From contig OZ024843.1 in the NCBI GenBank assembly GCA_964017145.1, positions 2,905,001 to 2,969,000 on the forward strand: a DNA stretch of 64,000 nucleotides, in the 5' to 3' direction. This document shows positions 23,988 through 36,105 of this stretch, one piece after another. The notes beneath the pieces were generated by a model. It saw only the letters and a program-made list of their open reading frames with translations. It was not told the DNA's origin and searched no databases. This DNA comes from Agrocybe praecox. Its lineage: Eukaryota; Basidiomycota; Agaricomycetes; Agaricales; Agrocybaceae. Position 1 is the stretch's first letter, and every line of letters begins with the position of its first letter. The position numbers were made by a program, and so were the translations under genes.

Positions 23988-26137
23988 ATGAGCGGACTTG
24001 CAGACGAACTCCTGGCTGATCTTGAAGGCCTCTCCGGCGGAGAGGAACAAGAAGAGGAGGAGCAGATTCAGGAACAGCAACCGCAGGCCGGTCCATCCTC
24101 TACCTCCAATGCCAAACGCAAAGCCGAAGACGATGCAGAAATGTCAGAAGACGAAGACCCGGCAGAAGGGGATGAAGACGACGAGGCAGCCAAGGGTGCT
24201 GATGGCAAAGCAATCGAAATCGGTGGACTAGTGCTAGAAGGAGGGATCAAACCAGCAGACGAGCTCGATGCCGAAGACGTGCAACGTATGGAACTCGGAA
24301 ATATCGAGGACGTCAGCAAGATCGCAAAGTTGGAAGGTAGCAAGCGTATGAACGATATCCTTAAGGTTAGTACGTTTTCTAATTTTTTAAAGAACTCTCT
24401 CAACTCACCGTACAATCAGGACATTGAGAAATATCAGGCCAACCCAACGCCAAACGCACAAATGGCTCTTCCTGCCCATCTAAATCCTGAATACAATGTT
24501 ATTGTACAAGCAAACAATCTTTCCGTAGACGTCGACAACGAGATTTTAGTCGTTCACAAGGTTTGATACTACTCCCGTTATATCTTTTTCATTATCTACC
24601 GTCCATTTTTAACAACGTGTTATTAATTTTTACCCAGTTTATTAGGGATCATTATGCACCCCGGTTCCCAGAACTCGAACAGCTCGTTACCGATCCTGCG
24701 CAGTACATCCGCTCCGTACGCGCTTTGGCCAATGCAGAGGTACTCATCACCCTCCTGTAGCCATCCCTGTGATTAAGTTTATCACTCCACTTTGTAGGAC
24801 CTAGCCAAAGTTAATCTCCAAGGTGTATTGCCACCAGCTATCATCATGAGCGTTGTCGTTACTTCGACCACGACTCCCGGAAAAGTGCTCTCCAACGAAG
24901 AATGGGCTGCTGTTCAACGTGCATGCGACTTGGCTGATCGATTGGAAGAGGCCCGCAAAAAGGTTTGTTCACGTTCTCTTTAGCCCGTTTCCTTGAATGT
25001 TGAACGAAAGACGCATTTACTCTTTGTGATAACAGATATTCATGTATGTCAGCTCACGAATGAATGTGCTTGCTCCCAACCTATCCGCTATTGTTGGTAC
25101 TACTACAGCTGCGAAACTGCTCGGTGTCGCTGGAGGGCTCGCGGGGCTCGCAAAGATGCCCGCGTGTAATATCCACGTGAGTGTCAACGTTATTTATTTC
25201 CATTTACTAAGCGTTTATCTTGCCCTGATAGCTACTAGGTGCACAAAGAAAGATAACAGCTGGGTTCTCCACCGCAACACAGAAACGTCACACGGGATTC
25301 ATATTCCAATCGGATTTGGTTACGCATACGCCACCTGAATATCAACTTAGAATACAAAAGACGATCGGTGCGAAGTGTGCATTAGCGTCGCGTATGGATT
25401 TGGAGAGGTCTCGCAGGGACGGTGAGTTACTCGTCCTTACTCGTCACTTTCCCCTGTTTAAACATGCCATTTACTATTTTTTATTACAAAAACAACAGGT
25501 TCGTTCGGTGAAATGCTCCGCGACAAAATTGATAGGCGGATAGACAAACTAGCCGCTCCTCCACCTTCAAAAGTCATCAAAGCGTTGCCTATCCCAGGAG
25601 ATGGGCCAAAGAAACGCAGGGGTGGTAAGAGGTATGTACATCACTGCATCTCTATTTTCCCCCATAAGATTCAATTGTATTTTAGGGCTCGAAAAGCCAA
25701 AGAAGCATACGCCCAAACCGAGCTTCGCAAGCTACAAAACCGGATGACATTTGGAGAGGCGGAAGAGGAAGTGGGAGCGTTCGACCAGACGAAGGGACTC
25801 GGTATGATCGGTGTCGGGACGGGCAAAGTCAGAGCGGGGCTTGGAGAGGCCAAGAGTCGCGCGAAGATGTCCAAGGCGAACAAGTTGCGTACGGCGGCGC
25901 TCACGAGGTCAGCGCAGTCTTCGCAGTCCTCTGGCACTGCTACGTCGTTGAGTGTCACCCCTGCTCAAGGTTTGTTTGGTTCATGCTCCTTTTGTCTTTT
26001 CTGGTCCAGTCTTCTCATTGACGATTACAGGATTCGAGTTGACGAATCGCAGCACACAATTACAACGGGTCAAGGAAGCAAACGAAAAATGGTTCAGTGG
26101 AGGCACTTTTTCATTCGTGGGTCAAAAAGGCGCTTGA
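23988..26137 (+). CDS. PRP31: U4/U6 snRNP splicing factor Prp31
   Basis: Core protein of the U4/U6.U5 tri-snRNP needed for spliceosome activation. Nine exons: 23988-24365, 24420-24560, 24638-24739, 24798-24962, 25036-25176, 25232-25421, 25499-25631, 25686-25969 and 26031-26137, giving 546 residues with all junctions GT-AG and in frame. A very acidic N-terminus of ~110 residues precedes the NOSIC/Nop region. The Nop domain is clear ([45 protein letters not shown]). The basic C-terminal domain has [16 protein letters not shown] and the [10 protein letters not shown] segment typical of Prp31. Length and order match the family. The ATG at 23988 is the first that gives the conserved acidic start. 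The gene is head-to-head with the stress kinase. Confidence 0.95.
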
Positions 26138-26426
26138 GCATGATCATTCATGTCTTGTCCCAAAATTTGTCGTTATTAATGCTTCCATGTATAATTTTTT
26201 TGCCGTCATAATTGCATATGATATCATCACGGGGGAAAATCTAGTATTTTTCTTCGTCATTATATAAGACAGACTGCAAGAAAAATGTAAGGTTGTGGTA
26301 TGCATAGGGAATGAAACTAATAATACAAATGGTCAATAAAAAGAGACTAATGAGTACTTATATCAGGTAATTTTATGGGTAATGACAGGAGCGGAAAAGA
26401 GGAAGCATGTATGATGGAAGGGCAAA

Positions 26427-27248
26427 TCAGGCTTGACTATGTGACGCTGTAGTTTCGCCTGTTGAGGCATTCTGTGTTACGTCGATAAAGCCGGCCTGTT
26501 TCGTCTTGCCGTCGGCAGCTTTGGCCCTCTTGGAACGGTAGTCACGGATGGCCGAGCGGATAGCGTCCTCAGCCAACACTAGAAAAGGTGATGGTTAGTG
26601 AGTAGATCGGAATGGGGAATACGTAGCAATAACATACTTGAGCAATGTAGCTTTACGGGAGGGAGGCATAATTCTTTGGCAATTTCGGTGTTTTTAATTT
26701 TGCCAGCTTCGTCCAAAGAGAGACCTTTGACACGCTCAGTCATGTATGAGCTCGATGCGATGGCGCTGCCACAGCCAAAGGTCTTGAACTTGACGTCTGA
26801 GATAATACCGTTCTCGTCGACACGGATTTGGAGCTTCATCACATCACCGCAACTGTGTGGAAAAAGAGGGGAAAGGGGAGTCCGATTAGCTCCGCAGTTT
26901 CCAACACGCGATAGCGGTGGCCCTTCGGACGACGATGGCCACACAGGAAAGATAAGGTAGGAGAGATGTACTCACGCAGGTGCGCCTACGAGACCAGTGC
27001 CGACGTCGATGTCATTTTTAGGGAGGGAGCCTACCTGGATTGCAAAGTGGTTATCAGATAAAGGGGTATAGAGACATGGAAACTGGGTCCAGGCTTATTT
27101 AAGAGACCAGACATACGTTTCTAGGCTTCTCATAGTGAGAAATGACTTTTTCGTGATATGCACGGGCAATGACTGGTCTAAGTAAAGCCCTGGAAGCTGC
27201 AGGGCGAGAGGCAGAGAGGACGGTTTTGGTCAATGCTGAGCGGAACAT
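26427..27248 (-). CDS. ISU1: Mitochondrial iron-sulfur cluster scaffold protein
   Basis: IscU-type scaffold on which Fe-S clusters are built in the mitochondrial matrix before transfer by the Hsp70 system. Four exons: 27248-27117, 27034-26976, 26852-26638 and 26578-26427, giving 185 residues. The N-terminus ([19 protein letters not shown]) is a clear mitochondrial presequence. The three cluster ligand Cys are present in [20 protein letters not shown] and KLHCSMLAEDA. The LPPVK motif recognised by the Hsp70 partner is intact. The C-terminal extension of about 30 residues after the conserved core is Ala/Thr-rich and of unknown role. The gene is divergent from TAF9 with clustered CCAAT boxes between them. 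Confidence 0.96.
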
Positions 27249-27356
27249 GGTCGTTGAGATGTAAGGAAAAGTGGAACCCCAAATGACGACCTGGGACGGC
27301 TTTGTCAGGAAGCATTGGAAGCCCCGGCTAGTCACACGTCCGCAAAGTCTTTTCTC

Positions 27357-27401
27357 ATTGGCCCGACGTCAGCCAATCACACGCTCTTATCTCCTCATTG
27401 G
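27357..27401. promoter_or_regulatory. CCAAT-box cluster in the ISU1/TAF9 divergent promoter
   Basis: Three CCAAT-type pentamers lie in 45 bp: ATTGG at 27357-27361, CCAAT at 27373-27377 and ATTGG at 27397-27401. A fourth ATTGG is at 27314. CCAAT is the site of the fungal HAP/CBF complex. The cluster lies 109-153 bp upstream of the ISU1 start and 60-105 bp upstream of the TAF9 start. In other fungi this complex controls iron-sulfur and respiratory genes, which fits ISU1; the link here is inferred. Confidence 0.5.
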
Positions 27402-27461
27402 TCCGCTTGAAGGTCTTGGTAAATAACAATCATCAATCTCCCTTGCTCTAACTGTTAAACC

Positions 27462-28335
27462 ATGTCGCGTCCAGCGGACAATTTACCGACTACCGCTCGG
27501 GCCATCGCTTTAATTCTTTCTTCTGCACCTTCTGTACAAGATGCACAGCCAGGCGTACTCCATCAGCTACTCGAGTTTGCCCATAGGTACACCAGCCAAG
27601 TCCTGACCGACGCAAGTGTCTACGCCGAACATGCTAATCGAGGTGGCAAGCTCGAGATGGACGACGTAACACTTGCCGTACAAGCTCGTGTAGGATGGGA
27701 ATTTGGAGGACGCGTTCCAAAAGAGGTACGTCGCGCTTTCCGTTTGACTTTGTGGTGAATAGTTCAAAGATATATATAATGACATCACACTACAGTATCT
27801 ACTATCATTGGCTTCAGAAGTGAATGCAGCACCTCTACCTGCTGTTCCAGAGGTCTTTGGTGTCAGGCTACCTCCCGCTTCCGACTGTCTTTCTTCTGTT
27901 GACTTTGATTTAATTCCAAATAAACCACCTCCCGGCGTCAAACTCTACGACGAAGAAATAGAAGAAATAGAAGAATCGGAATCAGAGTCAGAGGAGGAAG
28001 ATGTGGAAATGGCACTTGCACCCAGCTCAAGACAGCCTTCACAGGCGCAGTCGACGCCTGCTTCAGAGCTGCCTGTTAGAGAAGAAGCACCTTTCCCTAT
28101 TAGCGCTATTGCTACACCTTCAGATATCGACATGATTGGCACTCCTGCTGGCGGAGCCCGGATGGAGACCGAAGAAGGAAGCGACGCAGGTGAAGATGAA
28201 GAGGATGGGCTGTTTGCAGGAGGAGATGACGAAGAGGAAGAAAGTGATGGAATGGAAGAGGTTTCAACAAACGTTACGGAATCAGCGACGAACGGCGTGA
28301 AACGAAAATTGGTCGAAGAAGACGATTACGATTGA
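27462..28335 (+). CDS. TAF9: Transcription initiation factor TFIID/SAGA subunit TAF9
   Basis: Histone-fold subunit shared by TFIID and SAGA, acting in the nucleus as partner of TAF6. Two exons, 27462-27725 and 27796-28335, give 267 residues. The histone fold occupies residues ~8-90, with ARAIALILSS, LLEFAHRYTSQVLTDASVYAEHA and MDDVTLAVQARV. It is followed by the TAF9 conserved segment PLPAVPEVFGVRLPPASDCLS. The C-terminal ~120 residues are strongly acidic (runs of Glu and Asp) and end near a KRKL basic patch. The acidic tail is longer than in animals but common in fungi. Start and stop are clear. The gene is divergent from ISU1. Confidence 0.93.
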
Positions 28336-28456
28336 TACCCCTGGCTCTGTACAGTGCTATATTTTTTTTTGTATCTTTATGAGCAGACAGCCGTGTATTA
28401 TACCATAAAATAGCATATTTCTAACTATAACATTATGCTTGGTTGTATCAACATAT

Positions 28457-30225
28457 TTACCATGGAAGTACACTGGGGTATTGCCTGGCCACCAGGGCCA
28501 ATAATAAGATGAGAATGGCGAGCAAGATAAAGGTCAGGAAACCAGAAGCTAGACGTGTAATTAGTAAACCACATGAAACAAAATAGGTCGCGGGGAGCTT
28601 ACAGGATCCTCCGGTTGTGTTGGGTATAGATACAACTCGTATTGAGTTATCAGGGCTGCCAGTTACAAGCAATGACCCAGTTGGGTTAAATTTTAGAACG
28701 GTCATGGGGAATTCATGGGCTTTGAGGATTGATACCAAGGGCTAGATAGAGGATTGTTTCAGGAACATAACAAATTCAAACCAAAGGGACATGCGTACGC
28801 TAAGAGTTTTGGCATCGAGCATTCCTATGCTCAAATCAGAAGACCCATATCCTAAGAAGCGGCCGTCCAAGCTGGCATGCCATGTAAGCTTCGTAACTTT
28901 GAATGCAATAAAGCCAAATATACTAACCTTAAGTCCATGCAAGTAATGCTGCCGTCGCCAACATTTCGCGACTTTTCCAAAGCCCACGTTTGAGTATTCC
29001 ACCTGCACACATAAGCTTTGCGACTGGCAGACTTTGTTTTACGCGAACGTGGTGGGACAACATTGATGACAGTATAAAAAAGTTGCTCATTTTGAGGATG
29101 ATATCTGACATGGTTCCATGAGCACGGTTTGTTTGGATCAATTAATAAATGCCATAAAGTCAAGCGTACCTTCCAACACGGAACGTACTTCCGTCCCCTG
29201 TTACAGAAGGCAAATCGACAGTATTTTGAAGTTCGAGGGTCGCAAGTTTCTCTGATACACCATTTGTGTTTGTTTTGGATTTCTTTTTGCTCTTTTTTGG
29301 TGACGAGGACACCGGTGAAGTTGGAGAGACGGACACAGGAAGGGAATATACCAAGAGGTTATGAGTTGTTGTAATCACAACCTATTTATCAATGAGATAA
29401 CGTCCAAAGAGGTGAAATGAAAAAGACCGACCGACTTGCTAGAGAATGACACATCATAAATTTCTTTTTCGGCGCGAATGGTCTCTGCAATAGGTTGCAA
29501 TGATGGGAATGCCAAGATAGATAGCTATGGATATTGTCAACTATTTCTAAAGAATAATAAACGAAGGACTCACATCATGTGAACCAGCGACTGCGAGCAG
29601 CGTGCCATCTGCTGACAGGGTTGTAACTTTCTACACGTTGTTAAGACCAATATGCACGAGATGGCGATGTGAGTAAGGTACATACTTGGAAATCCTCGAT
29701 GTCGTTCATATTCAAGGTATTCGCGGTTCGGAGGAGTTGGATTCTATCAGAAAAGTATGAGTATCTGAGCACCGACAACATGAGAAAGTCCATACTTGGA
29801 ATCAGTAATATCGAAAGCCCGGCAGTTCTCATTTTCCCCTTTCAAGAGCTTCTCTTCGATACTGTTCACTCCACAGACAATGGTTCCCGACTGGCAACAA
29901 TTTCAATGCAAGAAAATCTTGTTAAAGCGCCCACGGCGCTTACCTCGGAATGAGATGCCATACTCATGGGAGCGTCTTCACCCTTTTCCAACTCATACTC
30001 ATCCTTGAGTTCGATAGAGCGGTCATCACTAATGTTGTAGAGGCGCTGGTTGTCGCTGTGAGTATGCAGTCATCCTTGTTTGCATTCTAGACCTACAAGT
30101 TTATTCTTGATTCCACTTCTGGAGGCACCTCCACCACCTCCTAAAACCATTTCGTTTGGAGATAGGAATGCACATGAGTAAACGGGGAATGAAGGAAGAG
30201 GGTGTTGCGTATGTCGTGGTCGCAT
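28457..30225 (-). CDS. SEC12: ER guanine-nucleotide exchange factor Sec12 (PREB-like)
   Basis: WD40 beta-propeller protein of the ER membrane that activates the GTPase Sar1 to start COPII coat assembly. Eleven exons: 30225-30097, 30045-29944, 29890-29796, 29743-29686, 29630-29574, 29524-29432, 29381-29170, 29104-28928, 28871-28799, 28741-28603 and 28548-28457, giving 408 residues. The Gly-rich loop near the N-terminus (LGGGGGASRSGIKN) matches the K+-binding catalytic loop of Sec12. Propeller strands include TLSADGTLLAVAGSHDL and MTVLKFNPTGSLLVTGSPD. One C-terminal membrane helix (FLTFILLAILILLLALVA) is followed by only ten residues, so there is essentially no lumenal domain. A Ser/Lys-rich insert occurs mid-propeller. 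It is head-to-head with the NIPA-type gene. Confidence 0.92.
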
Positions 30226-30322
30226 ATTCGTGGTCAAAAGGAGTGAAGTGACGCTGAAATGGAAGGCCGGTCACTGAGATGTGCAGCAGTCTGAGTGAGT
30301 GAACGGTAACTGAGGCGGCGAG

Positions 30323-30380
30323 TGACGTGCCGCTGAGTGCGTTACACCTGATGCGCGTGAGTCCTAGTCAGCTGACGTGA
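30323..30380. promoter_or_regulatory. Two TGACGTG boxes in the SEC12/NIPA divergent promoter
   Basis: TGACGTGC (30323-30330) and TGACGTGA (30373-30380, followed at once by CGCATG) lie 98-155 bp upstream of SEC12. TGACGTG(A/G) is the core of bZIP unfolded-protein-response elements. SEC12 is an ER secretory gene, so control by a Hac1/XBP1-like factor is a reasonable inference, not a demonstrated fact. Confidence 0.4.
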
Positions 30381-30595
30381 CGCATGTAACAAGCCGCAGG
30401 GATTCTCGGCGTCGCGCTCCGGGCCGCACGAGGCAACGGTCAAAACGCATCAGCGTCATATTTCGAGAGACTTCGGCGATGATTGGAGAACAGGCTTGGT
30501 CAATTTTATACTTGCACCACCAGCATTCGGCCTATCTCCTGTTCCCAGAGACCAGCCGCTCCATGCATACTTCTTGACTTGTGGTATCCGTCAAG

Positions 30596-32888
30596 ATGGC
30601 CTTTATATCCGAAAGCAACGTTGGCACCTCCATGTGGTACACGAGTATGCCTGCTGAAGCTGGCGGTTCTTCTGGATGGACAGTCTGGCAAGTCATGGAT
30701 GACCTCCCTCGAATAACGACAAGGACCTTTATTGGCATCATGATCGCTATCTCTGGCAATGTTGTTATATCACTTGCTCTCAACCTACAGAAACTGGCAC
30801 ACAAGCGTGTGGAGAAGATGAGGTTGGATGCTTTGAAGAGTGCACAACGACGTGAGGATACATCTCTCCACATTGATGTCAGAATGAGATTCTTATAGAA
30901 AACAGATAATCCGAGTCTAGATGAGCGAGATGAAGATGAAGGAGAACAGCGAGGACACGCTGATATTGAGGAGGAAGATGTTTTTTCGGATGGACCATCG
31001 ACAACGGACGCGGAGCTACGCTCTCTTGCGGGCAGCACGGAACATCTCATGCGTGACTATGGCTCGCGTTCATCTTCCTCAATGCGCAAGGGAAGCAACT
31101 CTGATCTGAAGCGCTCGTTTATCGCACGTTTTAATCCACTTCGCACTCGGAAAAGATTGGCTCAGGTAAAATATACTCTACCCGTTGACATCATGTCAGA
31201 AGATGCTGCTCTGCATGGGTTCATTCCCGATAGAAGGGGGGAACCAAAGGATGAAGAGGTCGATGAAAATGAAGGAGAATACCTGAAATCCAAATTATGG
31301 TACGTATCAGGGACGCAACTTTAGCTCCTTTTCTCGCACTTATTCTTCTTTAAGGTGGACAGGTTTTCTTCTCATGAATATTGGAGAAATCGGAAATTTT
31401 ATCGCGTATGCATTTGCTCCAGCTTCTTTGGTGGCCCCTCTCGGTACTGTGCGTCGCAATTATCACTCAAGTCCTCATTTATATTCTCAACTCCTATTTT
31501 CTTTATAGTTTGCGCTCATGGCTAATTGCTTCTTTTCCCCTTTGCTACTTGGGGAATATTTCCGCAAGGTAGGTGGTACATGCCTGTGTCAAAGCCTTCT
31601 TAACACTATCACCCTTCAGAGGGATCTATTAGGCGTGGCTATTGCTATAATCGGGGCAGTAACGGTTGTCTTAGCTTCCAATGCATCGGATAAACGATTG
31701 GACTCCGATGGACTTCTACACGCAATTTCTCAAACAACGTTCATAATTTATTCCTGCATCTATATCGTGGGGGCTGCTGTATTAGCTACGTTGTCCGAGG
31801 GAAGGATCGGAAAAGACTGGGTCATTGTCGACGTCGGTCTTTGTGCACTCTTCGGTGTGTAGCTTGTTTTTTTGCAGTGATTACATTTTGAGCGGGAATT
31901 TTCGAAGGTGGCTTTACTGTCCTTTCAACCAAGGCTCTATCGACATTATTGACACTCCAGGGTATTGGTGTTTTTGACAGCTGGATCACATATCCCTTGA
32001 TAGCGGTATATGCCTTTTGAAAAGATGGATCAATTCTGTGTCCTGACCATTCCTATCAGGTGTTAATTCTGACTGGCGTTGGGCAAATACGGTATTTGAA
32101 CCGTGCTCTTATGCGATTTGATAGCAAAGTCGGTGATTCTACGGTTTTATGGATGATTAATTGGTTGACGAGATTTAGGTCGTGATACCTACCCAATTTG
32201 TTTTCTTCACCTTGTCGGCTATCATTGGCTCCGCCATTCTGTATGGTGATTTCAGAAAAGCCAAGTTCCACCAAGTGGTGACATTCTTGTATGGATGCGC
32301 CGCGACATTTGCTGGCGTGTTCATTATTGCTTGGAATCCTAAGGATGGCTCACTTAATGCAAGGCCGGGCGATGACACCGATGAAGTTGAGAACGGTAGT
32401 ACGCCCAACCGTACCAATCATGCTATCACTGATGGTGCTCATCTTGGATTGGGTACAATTGGCAGGAGGAATCGTGCTACACTTGTTCTCCCAAGCGGTA
32501 TAACCGCTAGAGATTCCCCTACCGTACGACACAAGCGAAGTACAGTTGGCATGATGGGAATTTCTCCTGCTCAAGTAAGACAGTTATATTAGTCGTGGGG
32601 ATTGATTTTGAGCCATTTGTTTTATAGCATCTACTTCTTGTCCATACACCCCCGAGGGACATTCCCCTGCGTAGTAGATTGGACGTTGATAATGATGTCG
32701 AGAGAGGCGCTCTCCATTCTCCTAGTGAGCATACAGGTAGAAGGCGGACAATGAGTTGGTACGAGAATGATGGTAGACCTGATACAGGAGGATCCAGCAC
32801 TCGTAATAGCAGTGTTAGTGGGCGACCAAGACGTGGAAACGGGGCAAACAGAGTGAGTTACGATGAACGATCTACAACCAACCAATGA
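30596..32888 (+). CDS. NIPA-type magnesium transporter (DUF803)
   Basis: Multi-span membrane protein of the NIPA family, linked to Mg2+ transport in animals. Nine exons: 30596-30851, 30906-31299, 31355-31448, 31509-31568, 31620-31854, 31908-32005, 32060-32128, 32179-32574 and 32628-32888, giving 620 residues. The first helix ([20 protein letters not shown]) is separated from the rest by a ~145-residue acidic/Ser-rich loop. The family core then follows: [53 protein letters not shown] and [19 protein letters not shown]. The first reading frame hits a stop at 30896; a 54-nt intron with donor GTGAGG removes it and keeps frame. The C-terminal ~200 residues are polar and low-complexity. The long first loop and tail are usual in fungal members. 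The family is certain; the transported ion is assumed. Confidence 0.9.
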
Positions 32889-34165
32889 CCGTTGTCGAAG
32901 AACTGTCTTGGTATTGGGATATTTGTATCTCCTACATATGGATCCAAGAAACAATGGTATCTTTCATACATTTAAATCTTATAGCCGCATCCTTACAATA
33001 TGTATCTACATTATTATTTAATGGTTGTTGATCTGTAGAGTCATAACTATGTGAGGCAACACACGCTGATCTCCGACAGTGTCCAAATCAGGCTTTTGAC
33101 TTTTGACCTTAACCAGTACAGTGTAGCTGATGACCTGAAGCTTTATGACCGACATCGTTGTCCACCATTTCCCCGCCATCTTAGCGCTGGATATTATGGC
33201 GACACCGTACTCATTACACTGCCTCTGCCATGACTGAGTGCTTCGTTCTTTGAAAATGAGGCAAATCATGTAAGTCTCTAAATTCACAAGGAATTTTATT
33301 CCACGAATTGAGCTCTGTTCATACATTGCCAGTGAATGCATTGTGATACGCGACCGCTTCAAGAGCATTCTAAATATCTGGTATCTTCTCCTCAACCCCC
33401 AAAAAATACTTCCGGCGTCAGAGATGCGGCCGGTATGTATCTTGCTCACCAAGTACCTACTCTTCTTCGGTTGTCCTCCGCGGCTGCAAGTGGCCTCGTT
33501 TTATTGCCAGAAGGGCGTACCTGATCTCCATGCCTTCTGGTGGTCGTTGGTGGTGCAGTATTCTTTTAGAAGACAGGAGATCGAAATATAACTCAGGTCT
33601 CCCCGGCACAATCGACAATTCGGCTTTCTTTTTTATGACCTCAAATTAACATGTATAACCCACATCCTGGTATATATGCCAGAATGGTGCAATATACCCT
33701 AAAAATCCTCAAATTACCTGCGGGTCGATACGCTCAGGCTCGCAGAATTGTGCATACGGATCTCGGCCTCCTTTCTGCACAACAGTGGCCATGCTAGTCC
33801 CGCGGATAATGCTGTCACTCAAGGCTTCATCTCTCAGGGCGCCGCCGCCGCGATCTATCTGTACCCTATATACAGTACGTGAGTTTTTGTTTTTATTTCT
33901 CTTTTGTCCAATCCTATGTTAATAGAAGTCATAAAAGAAAATAATACCGGCAAGGTCAAGCACTACAACGAAATGCATCTTCTTCTATCACCGTCCCACC
34001 AATTCTTTTAATAGCGACGCTAGATACCTGATCGCGGCCCAGAACAGGGCAGCTTCCTGTTTCAAGCTGTCAAAACCTGCCAGGTTCCGTCTCGTACAAT
34101 TTTATACAAATTCCAAGCCTATATAATGCACAGAGGAAAAGCTTTCGAAGCATGTCCTCTACGCT
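32889..34165. other. 1.3-kb intergenic region, NIPA to P450
   Basis: No gene could be supported with confidence. A minus-strand open frame of 144 codons at 33018-33452 has no recognised domain and lies opposite the NIPA 3' flank. The right end should hold the P450 promoter. GC-rich CGCCGCCGCCGCG near 33841 is the only short repeat noticed. Confidence 0.4.
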
Positions 34166-36046
34166 ATGCATATCCTAATAACGATAGACTACCCAATCAG
34201 TACGGCATTTGGTCTGATCGTCATTTTCTGCCTTTCCCTCGTTATCCAAAGGCTCTATTTCCATCCACTATCTTGCTTTCCTGGACCTCCACTAGCTGCG
34301 GCCACGACGCTGTACAGAACCTACTACGAGGTTATCAAAGGCGGCGAATTTCTACATGAAATTATAAAATTGCATTCTCGATACGGTAGGCCTTGATTTC
34401 TTCTTTACAACTGGGGCCTAATAAACATATGCATCTAGGTCCAGTTGTCCGTATTGGTCCCAATGAAGTATGTTAGCTGTGCTCGTCTGCGAAACCGACT
34501 TCACAATAACTCTGAATCTTCCTAGCTCCATTTTAATGACTATCGTGCACACGCGGACATATACTCTGTCGGATCTCAGTTCACAAAAGACCCCTCCTTT
34601 TATCATTGCTTTGGCGTCAATGGTTCTGTCTTTGGGGCCATTGATCCTCGGGTCTCTAAAGTCAAGCGTGCTTTTATGAATACTTTTTTCTCTCGACGGG
34701 CTATGCTCAAGCTAGAGGATGTTATCAGACAGAAGGTATACACTTTTGCGACTGCGTATATCGTTCATTGACTCATTACTCTAGACTGGAAATCTTGTTT
34801 CAAGGCTTGAAAAATGCAAGGAGAAGCCTACGAACATGTTTCTAGCTTTCAGAAGCGCAACTCTGGATATCATAACTGTTCATATGTTTGGACATTGTGC
34901 CGACGCCCTGGATTATCCAGACTTTTCTGCCCCCCTGCTTTTGAATATACAGATTGCCATCCCCCTGCTATGGCTCATCAAGTCATTTCCTTGGGTCGTA
35001 CCGATACTTCCCTTTCTTCCGGCAGTTTTAGGGCGGCATACATATCAACAATTTCGGGCTTTTATCGGCGTCAGGCAAGATTTAGTTGGTTGGTTAAACC
35101 TTGTAGAACGTGAAGCTAAGACACTCTTATTTTCACGTCCCGACCAAGCGTCTATTTGCCACCAAATTTTCAATCCGAATGCCAAACGATGCCACGCATA
35201 CCCGTCCGCAGATGGCATTTTTGAAGAAGTCCTATCTCTTCTCCAGGCCGGAAGTGATACTGTCGGCAACACTTGCACGATTGGAATGTATCACATCTTG
35301 AAGCATGATGATGTACGCTTTCGACTCGTCGAAGAATTACGTATCAATTGGCCAAATTACGACGAATCCATTGAACTCAGCGCACTACAAAGTCTGCCTT
35401 ATCTCGTAGGATCTTAAGAATTTTTTGATTAAGACTAAGCTGACATTTACTTCAGACTGCTGTGATCAAAGAGGCTCTACGTTTATCTCATGGGTTCGTG
35501 TCGCCATTGCCCCGTGTTGTTGGCCCCACAGGCGCATACGTTGCAGACCATTTTATTCCGCCTAAGGTTGGTTCTTCCTACGAATCATCAGACGATCTTT
35601 TGACTGATTGTGGTCGAATCAGACTACGGTTGGCATTAGTGTTACTTTTGTCCACTTGAACCCCATTCTCTTTCCGAATCCTCACGAATTTATACCTGAC
35701 CGATGGCTCCAACCCTCCTCGAGCTTAATAAACAAGCATCTGCTGTCCTTCTCATCGGGACCGCGAATGTGCCTAGGCATAAGGTTTGATTTACCTTTTC
35801 CGGAAAACTTTCCGACTCATTTTTCTTTCAGTATGGCATGGGCAGAACTGTATATTTTCTTCGCCTACATCTTCAGAAGATTGGATGTGCGGATCGTTGA
35901 CTCAGAGTACGTCCACCTTTTGCTCTCTCATCTTCCAGGACTGACCTGTGGGATACAGGCTGGGTGATTTCAACAATTTCAAAGACTATTTCGTTCCGAT
36001 CTACAATGGAGGGCGGTTACACATCATAGGGGCGGAATATGCTTAA
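34166..36046 (+). CDS. Microsomal cytochrome P450 monooxygenase
   Basis: Haem monooxygenase of the ER membrane. Eight exons: 34166-34385, 34439-34467, 34526-34735, 34785-35405, 35456-35566, 35623-35783, 35832-35906 and 35959-36046, giving 504 residues, the usual length. Landmarks in order: N-terminal anchor (FGLIVIFCLSLVIQ), Pro-rich hinge FPGPP, I-helix AGSDT, K-helix EALR, PDRW, and the haem loop FSSGPRMCLGI with the Cys ligand. The haem loop and last helix are split by an intron after CLGI. The overall pattern resembles fungal trichodiene-oxygenase-like P450s, but no CYP family is claimed. It ends 60 bp before the convergent GH105 stop. The substrate is unknown. Confidence 0.92.
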
Positions 36047-36105
36047 GTATGCGCGTACATCAATCTAACTAAGTGCCGCGGAGCTACGTGAATCAAATTG
36101 ATCTT

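Noticed and set aside
30896..30898. In-frame stop in the NIPA gene, suggesting a pseudogene
   Set aside because: A 54-nt GT-AG intron (30852-30905) removes it and keeps the frame.
33018..33452. 144-codon minus-strand open frame
   Set aside because: No domain, no presequence and no splice support; it lies in the 3' flank of the NIPA gene. Kept only as a note.
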